Source: Oceanispirochaeta crateris (GTDB taxonomy: Bacteria > Spirochaetota > Spirochaetia > DSM-2461). From it: a DNA stretch of 64,000 bases. Below the pieces are notes generated by a model. It worked only from the letters and a program-made list of their open reading frames with translations. It did not search any database and was not told where the DNA came from. The translations under genes and the position numbers were made by a program. This document shows positions 16,883 to 25,646 of the stretch, piece by piece; positions within the stretch are counted from its first letter, which is position 1; every line of letters starts with the position of its first letter. Where the stretch lies: the NCBI RefSeq assembly GCF_008329965.1, contig NZ_CP036150.1, forward strand, positions 2,744,439 through 2,808,438. The letters are read 5' to 3'.

Positions 16883-18355
16883 CTATTTTTCACGTTTCAG
16901 TTCTGCCAGCAACTCCCTAAGGTTCACTGTACAGTATGTTGATGAATAATCAGAAACGGCATAGGGAAGGATCAATTCTTCATTATGAATGATGGAACCG
17001 CAGGAATAGACCACATTGGGGACATATCCCTCACGTTCCATCTCATTGGCCGTGAGCAGGGGAGAATCCAGCCGTCCTATTTCTACTTCGGGATTCTCAA
17101 GATCAAGAAGTATGGCTCCCAGAACATATTCCCTCATGGCACCCACACCATGGGTAATAACAAGCCATCCATCTTCGGTCTCCAGGGGTGATCCACAGTT
17201 CCCCACCTGGATAAACTCCCAGGTATATCGGGGAGACTGAACCATTTTAGCCTCTGTCCACAGGTTTAGATTGTCAGAGAAGGAGATGTAATTATTCCTG
17301 CCGTCCATCCGGCAGAGCATGGCATACTTACCTCTTATTTTTCTTGGAAAAAGAGCCATCCCCTTGTTCCTGGCAATATTCCCATGAAGTGGATGAACCT
17401 TGAAATGATAGAAGTCACTTGTCTCGATCAGTTTTGGCATGGTAGTCATTCCGTCATACGCCGTGTATGTCCCATAGTACTGGGTCATTCCCTCATCGGT
17501 GAATTTGACAAACCGGGCATCCTCAATCCCCCGCCTCTCTGTAGAAGAAATCGGGAAAATAACCCTTTCACACAACGAAGAATCAAGGGAAAAATCTATT
17601 TCATAATGGGATGATGCCAACCACATGATTTTACTATAGCAAGAGTTTTCCTCCATTGAGGTAATCCCTTCGCGTTCCATGACCTCCTTTATACACGATT
17701 CCAACTCTCCATAGGTAAAGTCATCGCCCAGGCAGGAGAGGGCATCTTTGGGAATGAGATTATCCTGATGGTCCTGCAGCTCTTCTAGGTCCTGTAAGAA
17801 CTGCTTCTTATTATATAGATGTCGTTTGATCCTCTCGGCTTCCGCCAGCATGGATCCCACTGGATCCATTTTAAAATTCCCGTCTCTATCCACTATGCCT
17901 GAACGAAAAACAATGGATGAAAGATGGCCTTCTCCTGTGGCACGGAAACTCAGAATAACCCTCTTTTCTCCAGGGAGTAAGCCCAGCTGATCCGGCGATT
18001 CAACGATGGAAGGATTAAAAAAGGCTGCCGCCTCGACGGAATACTCCATAGTAAAATAGGCTCCGATAAGAACACGCCTATTTGTATCCACCTTATTTCT
18101 ATCAATCTCCATCTGCGAAAGAAGATGATTCAGGAGATCAAAATGTTTTTCAAAAACCTTGGAAATATTGCGGTGTCTTTTTGAATACCGTCGAAGGATC
18201 TGATTCAGTTGATTTTTGACTTCATCATCACTGAGATCCAAAATGCTTTTGACTATTATGGCACTGCGTTCATCACCGGTATAGAAGTATCTGGCAATGA
18301 CCCTAGACAGATCAGGATTGAAAGTGACATCCCGTCTTTTCACATGAACCTGCAT
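16883..18355 (-). CDS. GH130 family mannoside phosphorylase/hydrolase
   Basis: A 490-residue protein whose C-terminal 300 residues show GH130 features (FFNPSIVESPDQ, RRGIEDARFVKF, GRNNYISFSDNLNLW, GNCGSPLETEDGWLVITHG). GH130 enzymes mostly act on beta-linked mannose by phosphorolysis, some by hydrolysis. The N-terminal 150 residues are an extension seen in a subgroup of GH130-like proteins. AGAGG before the ATG at 18355 sets the start; a TTG 18 bases upstream is less likely. It is divergent from a PIG-L deacetylase, glycosyltransferase and glycosidase, forming a local glycan cluster. The substrate cannot be read from sequence. Confidence 0.8.
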   Translation of the reverse strand: MQVHVKRRDVTFNPDLSRVIARYFYTGDERSAIIVKSILDLSDDEVKNQLNQILRRYSKRHRNISKVFEKHFDLLNHLLSQMEIDRNKVDTNRRVLIGAYFTMEYSVEAAAFFNPSIVESPDQLGLLPGEKRVILSFRATGEGHLSSIVFRSGIVDRDGNFKMDPVGSMLAEAERIKRHLYNKKQFLQDLEELQDHQDNLIPKDALSCLGDDFTYGELESCIKEVMEREGITSMEENSCYSKIMWLASSHYEIDFSLDSSLCERVIFPISSTERRGIEDARFVKFTDEGMTQYYGTYTAYDGMTTMPKLIETSDFYHFKVHPLHGNIARNKGMALFPRKIRGKYAMLCRMDGRNNYISFSDNLNLWTEAKMVQSPRYTWEFIQVGNCGSPLETEDGWLVITHGVGAMREYVLGAILLDLENPEVEIGRLDSPLLTANEMEREGYVPNVVYSCGSIIHNEELILPYAVSDYSSTYCTVNLRELLAELKREK

Positions 18356-18560
18356 AAAAAATCCTCTTATCAATAGTGTATATTTTAATCTAGCTCCTTA
18401 TGCAATTTTAATTCATCCATACTCCAACTACATCATTATTTTCCAAATAGTTGATAAATCTGAAATATTGCTGATGAAAGAATAAGAAAAATCTTGTGTC
18501 CGGATATTGACTGAATTATCATTCATAGAAAGAAGGCATCCATATGGTTTGGATAAAGAG

Positions 18561-19184
18561 ATGAGAAAGAGTGTTGCAGTCATCGTGGCACACCCCGATG
18601 ATGAGACTCTCTGGGCCGCTGGAACAATACTGACTGAAAAGTTTGAAGATTGTTTTATTTTGAGCCTCTGTAGACTGTCCGATACAGATCGGTCGCCCAA
18701 ATTTTTTCGGGTACTTGATGAATGGGGTGCCAGTGGTGCTATGGCAGATCTGGATGATGGTCCCGAACAATTGAGCCTTGATGAGGAGCTGATAACCTCC
18801 ACCATCCTCAGTCATCTCCCCCGGCTAAGTTTTGACATGATCTACACCCACAGTCCAGCAGGAGAATACACACGGCACAAAAGGCATGAAGAAATAGGCC
18901 GGACCGTATTGAACCTCTGGATTTCCGGACGTTTAAGATCGCAGGAACTAAGACTCTTTGCTTACGAAGACCGTAACAAATCAACCTTACCCAAAAGCAT
19001 TTCTTCCGCGCCGGTCCAATGCCGCCTGGACCAGGAGATCTGGCAGAAAAAGTACAGAATCATTACTGATATTTATGGATTCAACAAAGATAGTTTTGAA
19101 GCCAGAACGACTCCCGAACAAGAAGCCTTTTGGCAATTCACGAGTACAACACAAGCCGCAGAATGGTTAAAAAAGGATATATAG
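18561..19184 (+). CDS. PIG-L family deacetylase
   Basis: A 207-residue zinc-dependent N-acetylglucosaminyl deacetylase-type protein. The family motif AHPDDE is at residues 10-15, and a second conserved stretch (YTHSPAGEYTRHKRHEEIG) holds the third metal-binding His. Such enzymes deacetylate GlcNAc-containing lipids, thiols or glycans. The ATG at 18561 is preceded by GGA at 18551; a longer frame to a TTG at 18507 adds residues not typical of the family. It is 3 bases upstream of the glycosyltransferase gene, so the two are cotranscribed and may act on the same sugar product. Confidence 0.82.
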   Translation: MRKSVAVIVAHPDDETLWAAGTILTEKFEDCFILSLCRLSDTDRSPKFFRVLDEWGASGAMADLDDGPEQLSLDEELITSTILSHLPRLSFDMIYTHSPAGEYTRHKRHEEIGRTVLNLWISGRLRSQELRLFAYEDRNKSTLPKSISSAPVQCRLDQEIWQKKYRIITDIYGFNKDSFEARTTPEQEAFWQFTSTTQAAEWLKKDI

Positions 19185-19187
19185 ACT

Positions 19188-20327
19188 ATGAAAGTTCTGG
19201 TTATGTACGATTATCCCCCGTCTCCTGGAGGATTGGCAACTCAGGGGGACATGCTCTATCGGGGACTTAAAAAAATGGGTGTGGATGTTTATGCCGTCAA
19301 CTCCTGCTCAACCATGGAAAAAGAGTGGTATTACAAATGGTTTAAACCGGATGTGGTCACCGGAGTCGGGTACTGGGGTTACACTCCGGATATCATTCTT
19401 CACCCGCAGAAGTTCGCGGTACTACCCGTTCCCTGGCTCGTTGCCGACGGTTACATTGCCAACTACCAGGATGTTTTGAATCAACTGCCCCTCATCCTGG
19501 TGACCTCTCAATGGGTTAAAGACATGTATGTTCGGGATGGCATTTCAAAAGAGAATATTGAAGTATTGCCAGTAGGGTGTGAAACAGAAATATTCAAGCC
19601 GATTTCCAAGGATGATCCTAAAATTCAATCCATTAGAAAAAATCTGGGAATCTCGGAAGATCAATTGATGATACTGACCATCGGAGGAGATGCTGCTTCC
19701 AAGGGTGCTCAGGAAGTGATGCAGGCCTTAGCAAGCCTGGAGGGTAAAGTTCCAGACTGGCGTTATATTTGCAAGGTTTGGCCTCAGGACAGGACGACCT
19801 CTCAGAATTCTATGGATGAGAAACTGGCAAAACAATTGGGTATCGAAAAACAAATGGATTTTCAGACAAGTATCATCTCCCGGAACTTCATTCCCTACCT
19901 GATGAATGCCTGTGATATATATGCTGCGCCCGCCCGTTTGGAGGGGTTTGGTATGCCTCAAGTAGAAGCCGGGGCTTGTGGCAAACCTGTTATCAGCATC
20001 AATGCCATGGGCCCCAAGGATACAATGATTCATGGAGAAACAGCCATGTTGGCCAGTGTTGCACAAAAGATTCTCCTCCACGAAACAATACTGGGAAAAG
20101 AATCAGGATATGAAGAGAATACTAAGTTTGTTTTTGATCCTCCCAGAATTGTGGATTACCGGGCTAGTATTCCCGATATTACCGATTCTCTCCTTCAATT
20201 GATGAATGATAAAGCCCTGAGAGACCGCCTGGGAAATGCCGCAAGAAACCATGTCGTCAAGAATTTTGATTATATGGTTGTTGCTGAAAAGTTTATGCAG
20301 ATAGTTCAAAAAAAGCTGGGTAAGTAG
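19188..20327 (+). CDS. glycosyltransferase family 4
   Basis: A 379-residue retaining glycosyltransferase of GT-B fold. The N-terminal half shows an acceptor-side Gly-rich loop (SPGGLATQGDM), the C-terminal half the donor-nucleotide site (LEGFGMPQVEAGACGKPVIS, the E-x7-E motif). No membrane segments. It sits between the PIG-L deacetylase and an (alpha/alpha)6 glycosidase with gaps of 3 and 4 bases, so the three act together. Donor and acceptor are unknown. Confidence 0.88.
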   Translation: MKVLVMYDYPPSPGGLATQGDMLYRGLKKMGVDVYAVNSCSTMEKEWYYKWFKPDVVTGVGYWGYTPDIILHPQKFAVLPVPWLVADGYIANYQDVLNQLPLILVTSQWVKDMYVRDGISKENIEVLPVGCETEIFKPISKDDPKIQSIRKNLGISEDQLMILTIGGDAASKGAQEVMQALASLEGKVPDWRYICKVWPQDRTTSQNSMDEKLAKQLGIEKQMDFQTSIISRNFIPYLMNACDIYAAPARLEGFGMPQVEAGACGKPVISINAMGPKDTMIHGETAMLASVAQKILLHETILGKESGYEENTKFVFDPPRIVDYRASIPDITDSLLQLMNDKALRDRLGNAARNHVVKNFDYMVVAEKFMQIVQKKLGK

Positions 20328-20331
20328 GGAC

Positions 20332-21531
20332 ATGGACAAATATCAGTGGGATATGATTCACAAGGCTGAGCTGGCGGCTCATGAAGTATTGAGACATAAT
20401 GCATTTGGCCCTTTTGAAAACCTGCCACGCACGGCTGGGTGGGGATATCCCGAACCCTACACCAGAGATCTGATGATCGCCATGCCGGGAATGCTCCTTT
20501 GTGATGACCCGATCCTAACGGACCAGATGAGAATGACACTCCAGACTCTGGCTTCGAATCAATCTCCTCACGGACAGATCCCATCGCTGGTACATGATTC
20601 TAAAAACAGAGGAGCCAGCGATACAACCCCGCTCTATCTTCTTGGACTGGCCCTATTCAGAGCAGCAACGGGAGAAAAGGAATTCCTGGAAGAATCAGCA
20701 CGTCAAGCTTTAAATTGGATGACTTACCAGAGTCCTACAGACAGCGCTCTCATAGGACAACTGCCTACAACAGACTGGCGGGACGAACAGTGGGTCATCG
20801 GTTATGGATTATATGTAAACACATTAGCCTATGCTTACCTTCGGTTTTTCGGAGAAAAGAATCAGGCGGCAGGCCTGGCTCAGTCCTTCTGCTGTTTTGA
20901 TATTAAGGAAGGAAGGGCACACAGTCATGTTCACAGCAAGCTCAGAGAAAAAGAAAAGCCCTACTATGGTTTCTGGTCCTTCAAAGTTTACAGTAGTGAG
21001 CGCTTTGACCTTCTTGGAAACAGCCTTGCCATCCTAACAGGGCTGGCTCCCCTGAAAAGGGCAAAAAATATTGTTAAATGGATCAGCAGAGAGTGCGAGT
21101 TTCTAAAAACAAATGGGGACTTGATTGTGGATCTGCCCCCCAATTTTTTCCCGTATATGAGAAAAGAAGATCCTGACTGGCTGGATCGCTATGAGCAGTA
21201 CAATAGGCCAGGAGAGTACCATAATGGAGGAATTTGGCCTTTTATCAACGGTTTTTATATTGCAGCCCTTGTAGCCGCAGAAGAATATGATCTTGCTGAA
21301 GAAAAACTCATGGTTCTCACCGAGCTTGTCCAAAAATCCGGGAACAAGGATCTTACATTTGGTTTTAATGAATGGATTAAGGCTCAGGATGGGTCAATAC
21401 AGGGGCAGGACTGGCAAACATGGTCGGCCGCGATGTATATTTATGCCGCTCGTTGTGTGAGAGACAGGAAGACACCTTTTTTCGATATCATCAGACAAAG
21501 GGAGGTCTCCCCCCCCAACTCAAGCAAATGA
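20332..21531 (+). CDS. (alpha/alpha)6-barrel glycosidase, GH100/debranching-enzyme like
   Basis: A 399-residue soluble protein. Stretches such as EPYTRDLMIAMPG, GASDTTPLYLLGLALF, HNGGIWPFINGFYIAAL and GQDWQTWSAAMYIYAA resemble six-hairpin glycosidases, especially neutral invertases (GH100) and the catalytic part of amylo-1,6-glucosidase. Candidate acids are Asp in RDL and Glu in FNEW. No signal peptide, so the substrate is intracellular. It is the third gene of the PIG-L/GT4 transcript. The exact GH family and substrate (sucrose, a glucosyl-glycerate type solute, or an oligosaccharide) remain open. Confidence 0.65.
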   Translation: MDKYQWDMIHKAELAAHEVLRHNAFGPFENLPRTAGWGYPEPYTRDLMIAMPGMLLCDDPILTDQMRMTLQTLASNQSPHGQIPSLVHDSKNRGASDTTPLYLLGLALFRAATGEKEFLEESARQALNWMTYQSPTDSALIGQLPTTDWRDEQWVIGYGLYVNTLAYAYLRFFGEKNQAAGLAQSFCCFDIKEGRAHSHVHSKLREKEKPYYGFWSFKVYSSERFDLLGNSLAILTGLAPLKRAKNIVKWISRECEFLKTNGDLIVDLPPNFFPYMRKEDPDWLDRYEQYNRPGEYHNGGIWPFINGFYIAALVAAEEYDLAEEKLMVLTELVQKSGNKDLTFGFNEWIKAQDGSIQGQDWQTWSAAMYIYAARCVRDRKTPFFDIIRQREVSPPNSSK

Positions 21532-21599
21532 CGATGCAGCCTGTACTATCATCTGCACCATCATTCTGTCTAAGATTAACACAGACACCGGTCGATCAA

Positions 21600-21860
21600 T
21601 TATTTCCGGGTCGACATCTTTTTGGGTTTAGCCCAGTCCATGATCAGTTTTCTGCCTAGAAAGGGGACTCCTTCAAGCGACTTGATAGCCATCTCAGCAT
21701 CCTCTTCCTGTGCAAATTTGACATAGGCTATTCCTTTTTTCTGAATATGATTGACATCTGTAACCGGACCGAATTGTTCCAGGATTTCATATAAATCCTC
21801 ATCAGAAATGTCATAACTCAAATTCCCTAAATAAACATCCTGCACGGTTGTTTCACTCAT
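21600..21860 (-). CDS. RRM-type RNA-binding protein
   Basis: An 86-residue protein that is essentially one RNA recognition motif. RNP2 is VYLGNLSYD and RNP1 is represented by KKGIAYVKF (usually KGFGFVxF). Small RRM proteins of this type (Rbp) occur in cyanobacteria, spirochaetes and some proteobacteria and bind single-stranded RNA. AAGGGG eight bases before the ATG at 21860 sets the start. The start overlaps the upstream 68-residue gene by 8 bases (coupled translation). Confidence 0.88.
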   Translation of the reverse strand: MSETTVQDVYLGNLSYDISDEDLYEILEQFGPVTDVNHIQKKGIAYVKFAQEEDAEMAIKSLEGVPFLGRKLIMDWAKPKKMSTRK

Positions 21861-22059
21861 CGAGCATACCCCTTTCCATAGCAAACTCATATTCATCATG
21901 GTAGTTTTTTAATTCGGCAAAACCTATAGAATGAATCGTAATATGATCAAGAGGATTGTCCTCTTTCAGATATATACGTTCTTCTGTTGCGATATCCCGG
22001 TCATTGTAAACATCTACCAGCTCATCGTTTTGAGTCAGAAACCATAATTCTTTTTTCAT
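21853..22059 (-). CDS. small unknown protein coupled to the RRM gene
   Basis: A 68-residue acidic protein beginning MKKELWFLTQNDELVDVYN. I do not recognise it. It has no cysteines, signal peptide or membrane segment. An AGAGG ribosome site precedes the ATG at 22059, and the stop overlaps the RRM gene start by 8 bases, which supports a real gene. It may be a partner of the RNA-binding protein. Confidence 0.72.
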   Translation of the reverse strand: MKKELWFLTQNDELVDVYNDRDIATEERIYLKEDNPLDHITIHSIGFAELKNYHDEYEFAMERGMLDE

Positions 22060-22409
22060 GAGAACCTCTGATCTGCTTTGCTGGAGAACAATCTAGGCGT
22101 AGTAAGAGGGGTATCCCCAGTAAACCACAAACTGAAACCAACTCCAAAAGACAAAGCAATTAAATGAAGATGATAACAGACGTTTGTTAGCTTAAAGGGT
22201 CCTTAGTCTGTGATTAATGGCCATCGACAATGGCGCAGTAACTGCTTTTATAAATGGTTTAAAAACACGAGGTTGTCAATATTTATTTTGAAAAAAGCCT
22301 TGTGTTCTCCGGGACATAGGTTATGAATAAAATGTTTTTTGCAGTATTTAATTGTTCCAATATAGTCATTTATTGTAATATGGAGGAAGCCTTCGAATAA
22401 GGAACAACC
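22060..22409. other. 350-base intergenic region between divergent genes
   Basis: I see no gene, tRNA or recognised RNA here. It must hold the promoters of the RRM operon (minus) and the AEC transporter (plus). A weak plus-strand promoter is TTGTTC (22352-22357) with TAATAT (22376-22381), 18 apart. Minor palindromes include GGGGTATCCCC and AACAGACGTTTGTT, of unknown meaning. Confidence 0.5.
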
Positions 22410-23336
22410 ATGATTGATACTTTTCTGAGCATTCTGCCTGTGCTATTGTTTTTTTCCCTGGGTATTCTCCTTAGAAAGAAAAAATTTCTAAAGGAAAACA
22501 GCAGCCAGGATATAAAAAAGATAGTCTCTACTCTGGCACTCCCGGCTCTCTTATTCCAGGCTTTTGCGTCTATCAGTTTCGAAGCATCCCACCTTCTACT
22601 GGTCATCACCATCTTTTTAATCTGCCTAATGATGGTTCTTATAGGGAGAGTCACAGCCCGCATCCTGAAAATCAGAACCCCCTACTGGCCCTTGATGATG
22701 GGGGGATTTGAAATGGGAATGTTGGGTTATGCTTTGTTTCTCTCTATTTATGGAAAAGAACATATAGCCCAATTTGCTCTCATGGACCTGGGTCAGGTAC
22801 TCTTTGTGTTCTTCGTTCTCATGACACTTTTAATCAGAGAAAAGGAAGGCAACAGTTCTCCAAAGTCTATTTTGCTTTCTTTTTTAAAGTCACCCGTAAT
22901 TTTGGCCATATTTGCTGGGCTCATAACCGGTATGATCAAGCCCTTGGTCGATCCCAATTCATTGACAACGGCCCTGGGTGAGTTCCTTACACTGACAGGG
23001 AACCTCACAGTTCCCCTTATTTCATTGATGATAGGATATGAGTTAAACTTCAAAAAATCAGGCATGACATTGGCTCTTATGACAATCATGGTCCGTAAAA
23101 CCTTACTGATAGGTCTGGCCTTTCTGGTGAATACCCTTATCATTAGGAATTATCTTGGTCTTGACCGCATCTATGAGATGGCCCTGCTAACGATGTTCCT
23201 CCTCCCTTCCCCCTTCGTAATATCCATCTATATGAAGCAGGAAGATAAGGAGAACCTGGACTATGTTAACAATACCCTTTCCTTGAGTACAATCATTTCT
23301 GTATGCCTGCTGATCCTTCTGACAATCCTGTACTAA
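22410..23336 (+). CDS. AEC family transporter
   Basis: A 308-residue membrane protein with about ten hydrophobic segments, similar to auxin efflux carrier/malonate-malate carriers. Typical family features are the N-terminal LPVLLFFSLGILLRKK and LALPALLFQAFASI stretches. These carriers move organic acids or other anions. The start has AAGGAACAACC just before the ATG at 22410. It is a single gene. A second, divergent-sequence AEC protein is encoded at 36506-37411. Substrate unknown. Confidence 0.85.
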   Translation: MIDTFLSILPVLLFFSLGILLRKKKFLKENSSQDIKKIVSTLALPALLFQAFASISFEASHLLLVITIFLICLMMVLIGRVTARILKIRTPYWPLMMGGFEMGMLGYALFLSIYGKEHIAQFALMDLGQVLFVFFVLMTLLIREKEGNSSPKSILLSFLKSPVILAIFAGLITGMIKPLVDPNSLTTALGEFLTLTGNLTVPLISLMIGYELNFKKSGMTLALMTIMVRKTLLIGLAFLVNTLIIRNYLGLDRIYEMALLTMFLLPSPFVISIYMKQEDKENLDYVNNTLSLSTIISVCLLILLTILY

Positions 23337-23428
23337 ATGCAGGACCTTTTCAGAATAGGATCTTCCCTGAGAAAGCCTAATTTTCTATAAGAACATATTC
23401 AAGGGTACTGATTTCACTCAAAAACAGC

Positions 23429-24073
23429 CTAAATTTCTCTGACGTCTACAATCCGCTCAGTATAAGGTTGTATGGTCTTTACTAGCTCTTCTTCACTGAT
23501 GTTCTGGACCTTGATAATGGCATACCTGTTTGTGGCATTTTCTCCCAGCAGATTCCCAAAAGAAACAATATCTCCACCGCAATCGGCAATGGCTTTTGAA
23601 AGTTCTGCCAACTCTCCCCGTTTCTCGGGCATGAGAACAGTAAGCCTGATACCTTTCTCTCTGGCTCCAAAGAGTTCAACAAAGACCCTAAAGAGATCCG
23701 ATTCTGTTATAATACCAACGAGTATACCCTTTTCAATGATGGGCAAACCTCCGATATTATTATCAGCCATGATACGGGCAGCATCCTCAAGTGGAGTATC
23801 AGGTCCAATGGTGATAACATCTTTGGTCATCACGGAATGGACTTCCAAATGAGCCAGAAGGTTACTTATCTCAAAAACGTCTAGGGATGTTGCCGGGGAT
23901 GGAGAGGCATACAGAATGTCTTTTTCTGTTATAATGCCCATAAGGTGACCCGTTTTATCAACGACTGGAAGTCGATGAATTTTTTCTCTTTTCATTTTGT
24001 TACGGGCTTCAGAGACTGGTGTTTGGGGAGAAACAGAAACTGGATTTTTTGTCATTCTATTCAGTACTTGCAT
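23429..24073 (-). CDS. CBS-pair and ACT domain protein (AcuB-like)
   Basis: A 214-residue protein with two CBS motifs (about 1-60 and 75-135) followed by an ACT domain (about 140-214, beginning GIRLTVLMPEKRGELAELSKA). This is the architecture of AcuB-type regulators; CBS pairs sense adenine nucleotides and ACT domains bind amino acids or similar small molecules. It lies 239 bases downstream of malic enzyme on the same strand; that gap holds a tandem repeat. It may tune carbon metabolism allosterically; no partner is shown by sequence. Confidence 0.85.
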   Translation of the reverse strand: MQVLNRMTKNPVSVSPQTPVSEARNKMKREKIHRLPVVDKTGHLMGIITEKDILYASPSPATSLDVFEISNLLAHLEVHSVMTKDVITIGPDTPLEDAARIMADNNIGGLPIIEKGILVGIITESDLFRVFVELFGAREKGIRLTVLMPEKRGELAELSKAIADCGGDIVSFGNLLGENATNRYAIIKVQNISEEELVKTIQPYTERIVDVREI

Positions 24074-24091
24074 TGAAAACTCCTATCAAAG

Positions 24092-24208
24092 CTACCGGGG
24101 CCCCAGCAGGAGTCCCGGTGATTTCCATTTCATGGCCGAAGGCCTACAAACTACCGAAACACCATAGGAGTCCCGGTAATTTCAATCTCTAGTCCTAGAG
24201 CCTTACAG
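24092..24208. repeat. two diverged copies of a 58-base tandem repeat
   Basis: Copy 1 (24092-24150) and copy 2 (24151-24208) both start CTACCG and share AGGAGTCCCGGT (24108-24119 and 24166-24177) with gapless similarity beyond. In the 39 bases from AGGAG, 7 of the 9 differences fall at the same phase of three, and on the plus strand the shared frame reads GVPVISIS-x-P-(K/R)-A in both copies with mostly synonymous changes. Read as minus-strand RNA, each copy also folds into a hairpin (ACCGGG with CCCGGT, or with UUCGGU by G-U pairs). So it is either a relic of a duplicated coding segment or a paired RNA structure between malic enzyme and the CBS-ACT gene. Confidence 0.6.
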
Positions 24209-24312
24209 TTTGAATTCTAAGATGAAAGCAGCCAGTTGGCAATTGAAATTTCTTTTATATCCCAGAAGCTGCTTTTCTCGTTTTTACTGTCCCTCTCAAA
24301 CCCGTAAAGCGA

Positions 24313-25596
24313 CTATTGCCAGTATTTCTCCATTCTTTTCTTCAAAGTAGATCTGTAGGCATCCCAGTCTGTTATAGGATCAGCCGCCAAGCCTTCTTCA
24401 CAGGCAGCCTTGGCAACAGCCACGGCTTCCCATTCGATGACCCGGGGGTCAAAGGGTTTAGGAACAACATACTCTTTCCCGAACTTGAAATCTCTCCCAT
24501 AGGCTTTTCGAACCTCTTCAGGAACGGGCTCTTTTGCTAGAGAGGCCAAGGCCATAGCCGCTGCCATTTTCATACCTTCAGAAATCTTACTGGCTTTTAC
24601 ATCCAAGGCTCCCCTGAAAATGAAGGGAAATCCCAGAACATTATTGACCTGGTTCGGATAGTCACTTCGGCCTGTCCCGATGATCACATCATCCCTTGTT
24701 GCCAGAGCCAGTTCCGGCTTTATTTCCGGGTTTGGATTAGCCATGGCAAAAATAACAGGATCATTGGCCATGCTCTTCAACATATCAGGAGTGAGACAAT
24801 CAGGAACAGAGAGGCCAATAAAAAAATCGGCTCCTACCATGGCATCTCCCAGAGTTCTTTTTTCAGTATCGATAAGGAATTCAACTTTTTCAGGCGTGAT
24901 ACGCTCGGTTCTTCCTTTATAGAGGACCCCCTTAGAATCCAGCAAAAGAAGGTTTTCCCGCCGAACTCCTGCAGCCAGAAACATCTTGCTGCAACTGATG
25001 CCGGCAGCACCTGCTCCATTAACAACAACCTTGAGGTCCTCAATCTTCTTTCCGGTAATCTCTGCTGCATTCATCATAGCGGCTGTGGCGATGATGGCAG
25101 TTCCATGCTGATCGTCATGAAAAATAGGAATATTACACTCTTTGATCAATGTCTGCTCAATCTCAAAACATTCGGGGGCGCCGATATCTTCTAAGTTCAC
25201 ACCACCGAATGTTGGAGCCATGGCTTTGACAATTTCAATGATTTTTTTAGGATCTTTTGTGTCCAATTCAATATCAAAAACATCGATGTCAGCAAATCGT
25301 TTGAACAGAACTCCCTTACCTTCCATAACAGGCTTACTTGCCAGAGCCCCGCGGTCGCCTAAGCCTAGTATAGCTGTTCCATTTGAAATGACACCGACAA
25401 GATTACCCTTTCCGGTATATTTATAGGCATCCAGAGGATTTTCCGCGATCTCCAGAACTGGAAAAGCAACTCCCGGAGAGTAAGCTAGAGAAAGTTGATC
25501 GGCTGTGACACAAGGTTTGGAAGCGATGACTTCCAACTTTCCCGGTTTACCATCCATTACGTGATATTCCAGGGCTTTCTTTTTCATATCATCCAT
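24313..25596 (-). CDS. malic enzyme (short, NAD(P)-dependent)
   Basis: A 427-residue oxidative malate decarboxylase giving pyruvate, CO2 and NAD(P)H. Seen: the N-terminal catalytic region (YSPGVAFP, GDRGALASKPVMEGK), metal/substrate part (DIDVFDIELDT, NLEDIGAPECFEIE, FHDDQHGTAI) and the nucleotide fold (VVNGAGAAGISCSKM). It lacks the phosphotransacetylase-like C-terminal domain of long MaeB. It lies 50 bases downstream of an Ldh2-type malate/lactate dehydrogenase in the same orientation, forming a malate-use operon probably controlled by the DeoR protein upstream. Cofactor preference cannot be read reliably. Confidence 0.93.
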   Translation of the reverse strand: MDDMKKKALEYHVMDGKPGKLEVIASKPCVTADQLSLAYSPGVAFPVLEIAENPLDAYKYTGKGNLVGVISNGTAILGLGDRGALASKPVMEGKGVLFKRFADIDVFDIELDTKDPKKIIEIVKAMAPTFGGVNLEDIGAPECFEIEQTLIKECNIPIFHDDQHGTAIIATAAMMNAAEITGKKIEDLKVVVNGAGAAGISCSKMFLAAGVRRENLLLLDSKGVLYKGRTERITPEKVEFLIDTEKRTLGDAMVGADFFIGLSVPDCLTPDMLKSMANDPVIFAMANPNPEIKPELALATRDDVIIGTGRSDYPNQVNNVLGFPFIFRGALDVKASKISEGMKMAAAMALASLAKEPVPEEVRKAYGRDFKFGKEYVVPKPFDPRVIEWEAVAVAKAACEEGLAADPITDWDAYRSTLKKRMEKYWQ

Positions 25597-25646
25597 TATT
25601 TATATCCTTTCGTATTAATTCTTAATCTATTTTTGAAACGAGAAAA

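Noticed and set aside
24092..24208. A known riboswitch in front of the CBS-ACT gene
   Set aside because: The hairpins do not match any riboswitch consensus I can recall (glycine, TPP, SAM, c-di-GMP, guanidine, THF), and the variable hairpins of the two copies are in different registers.
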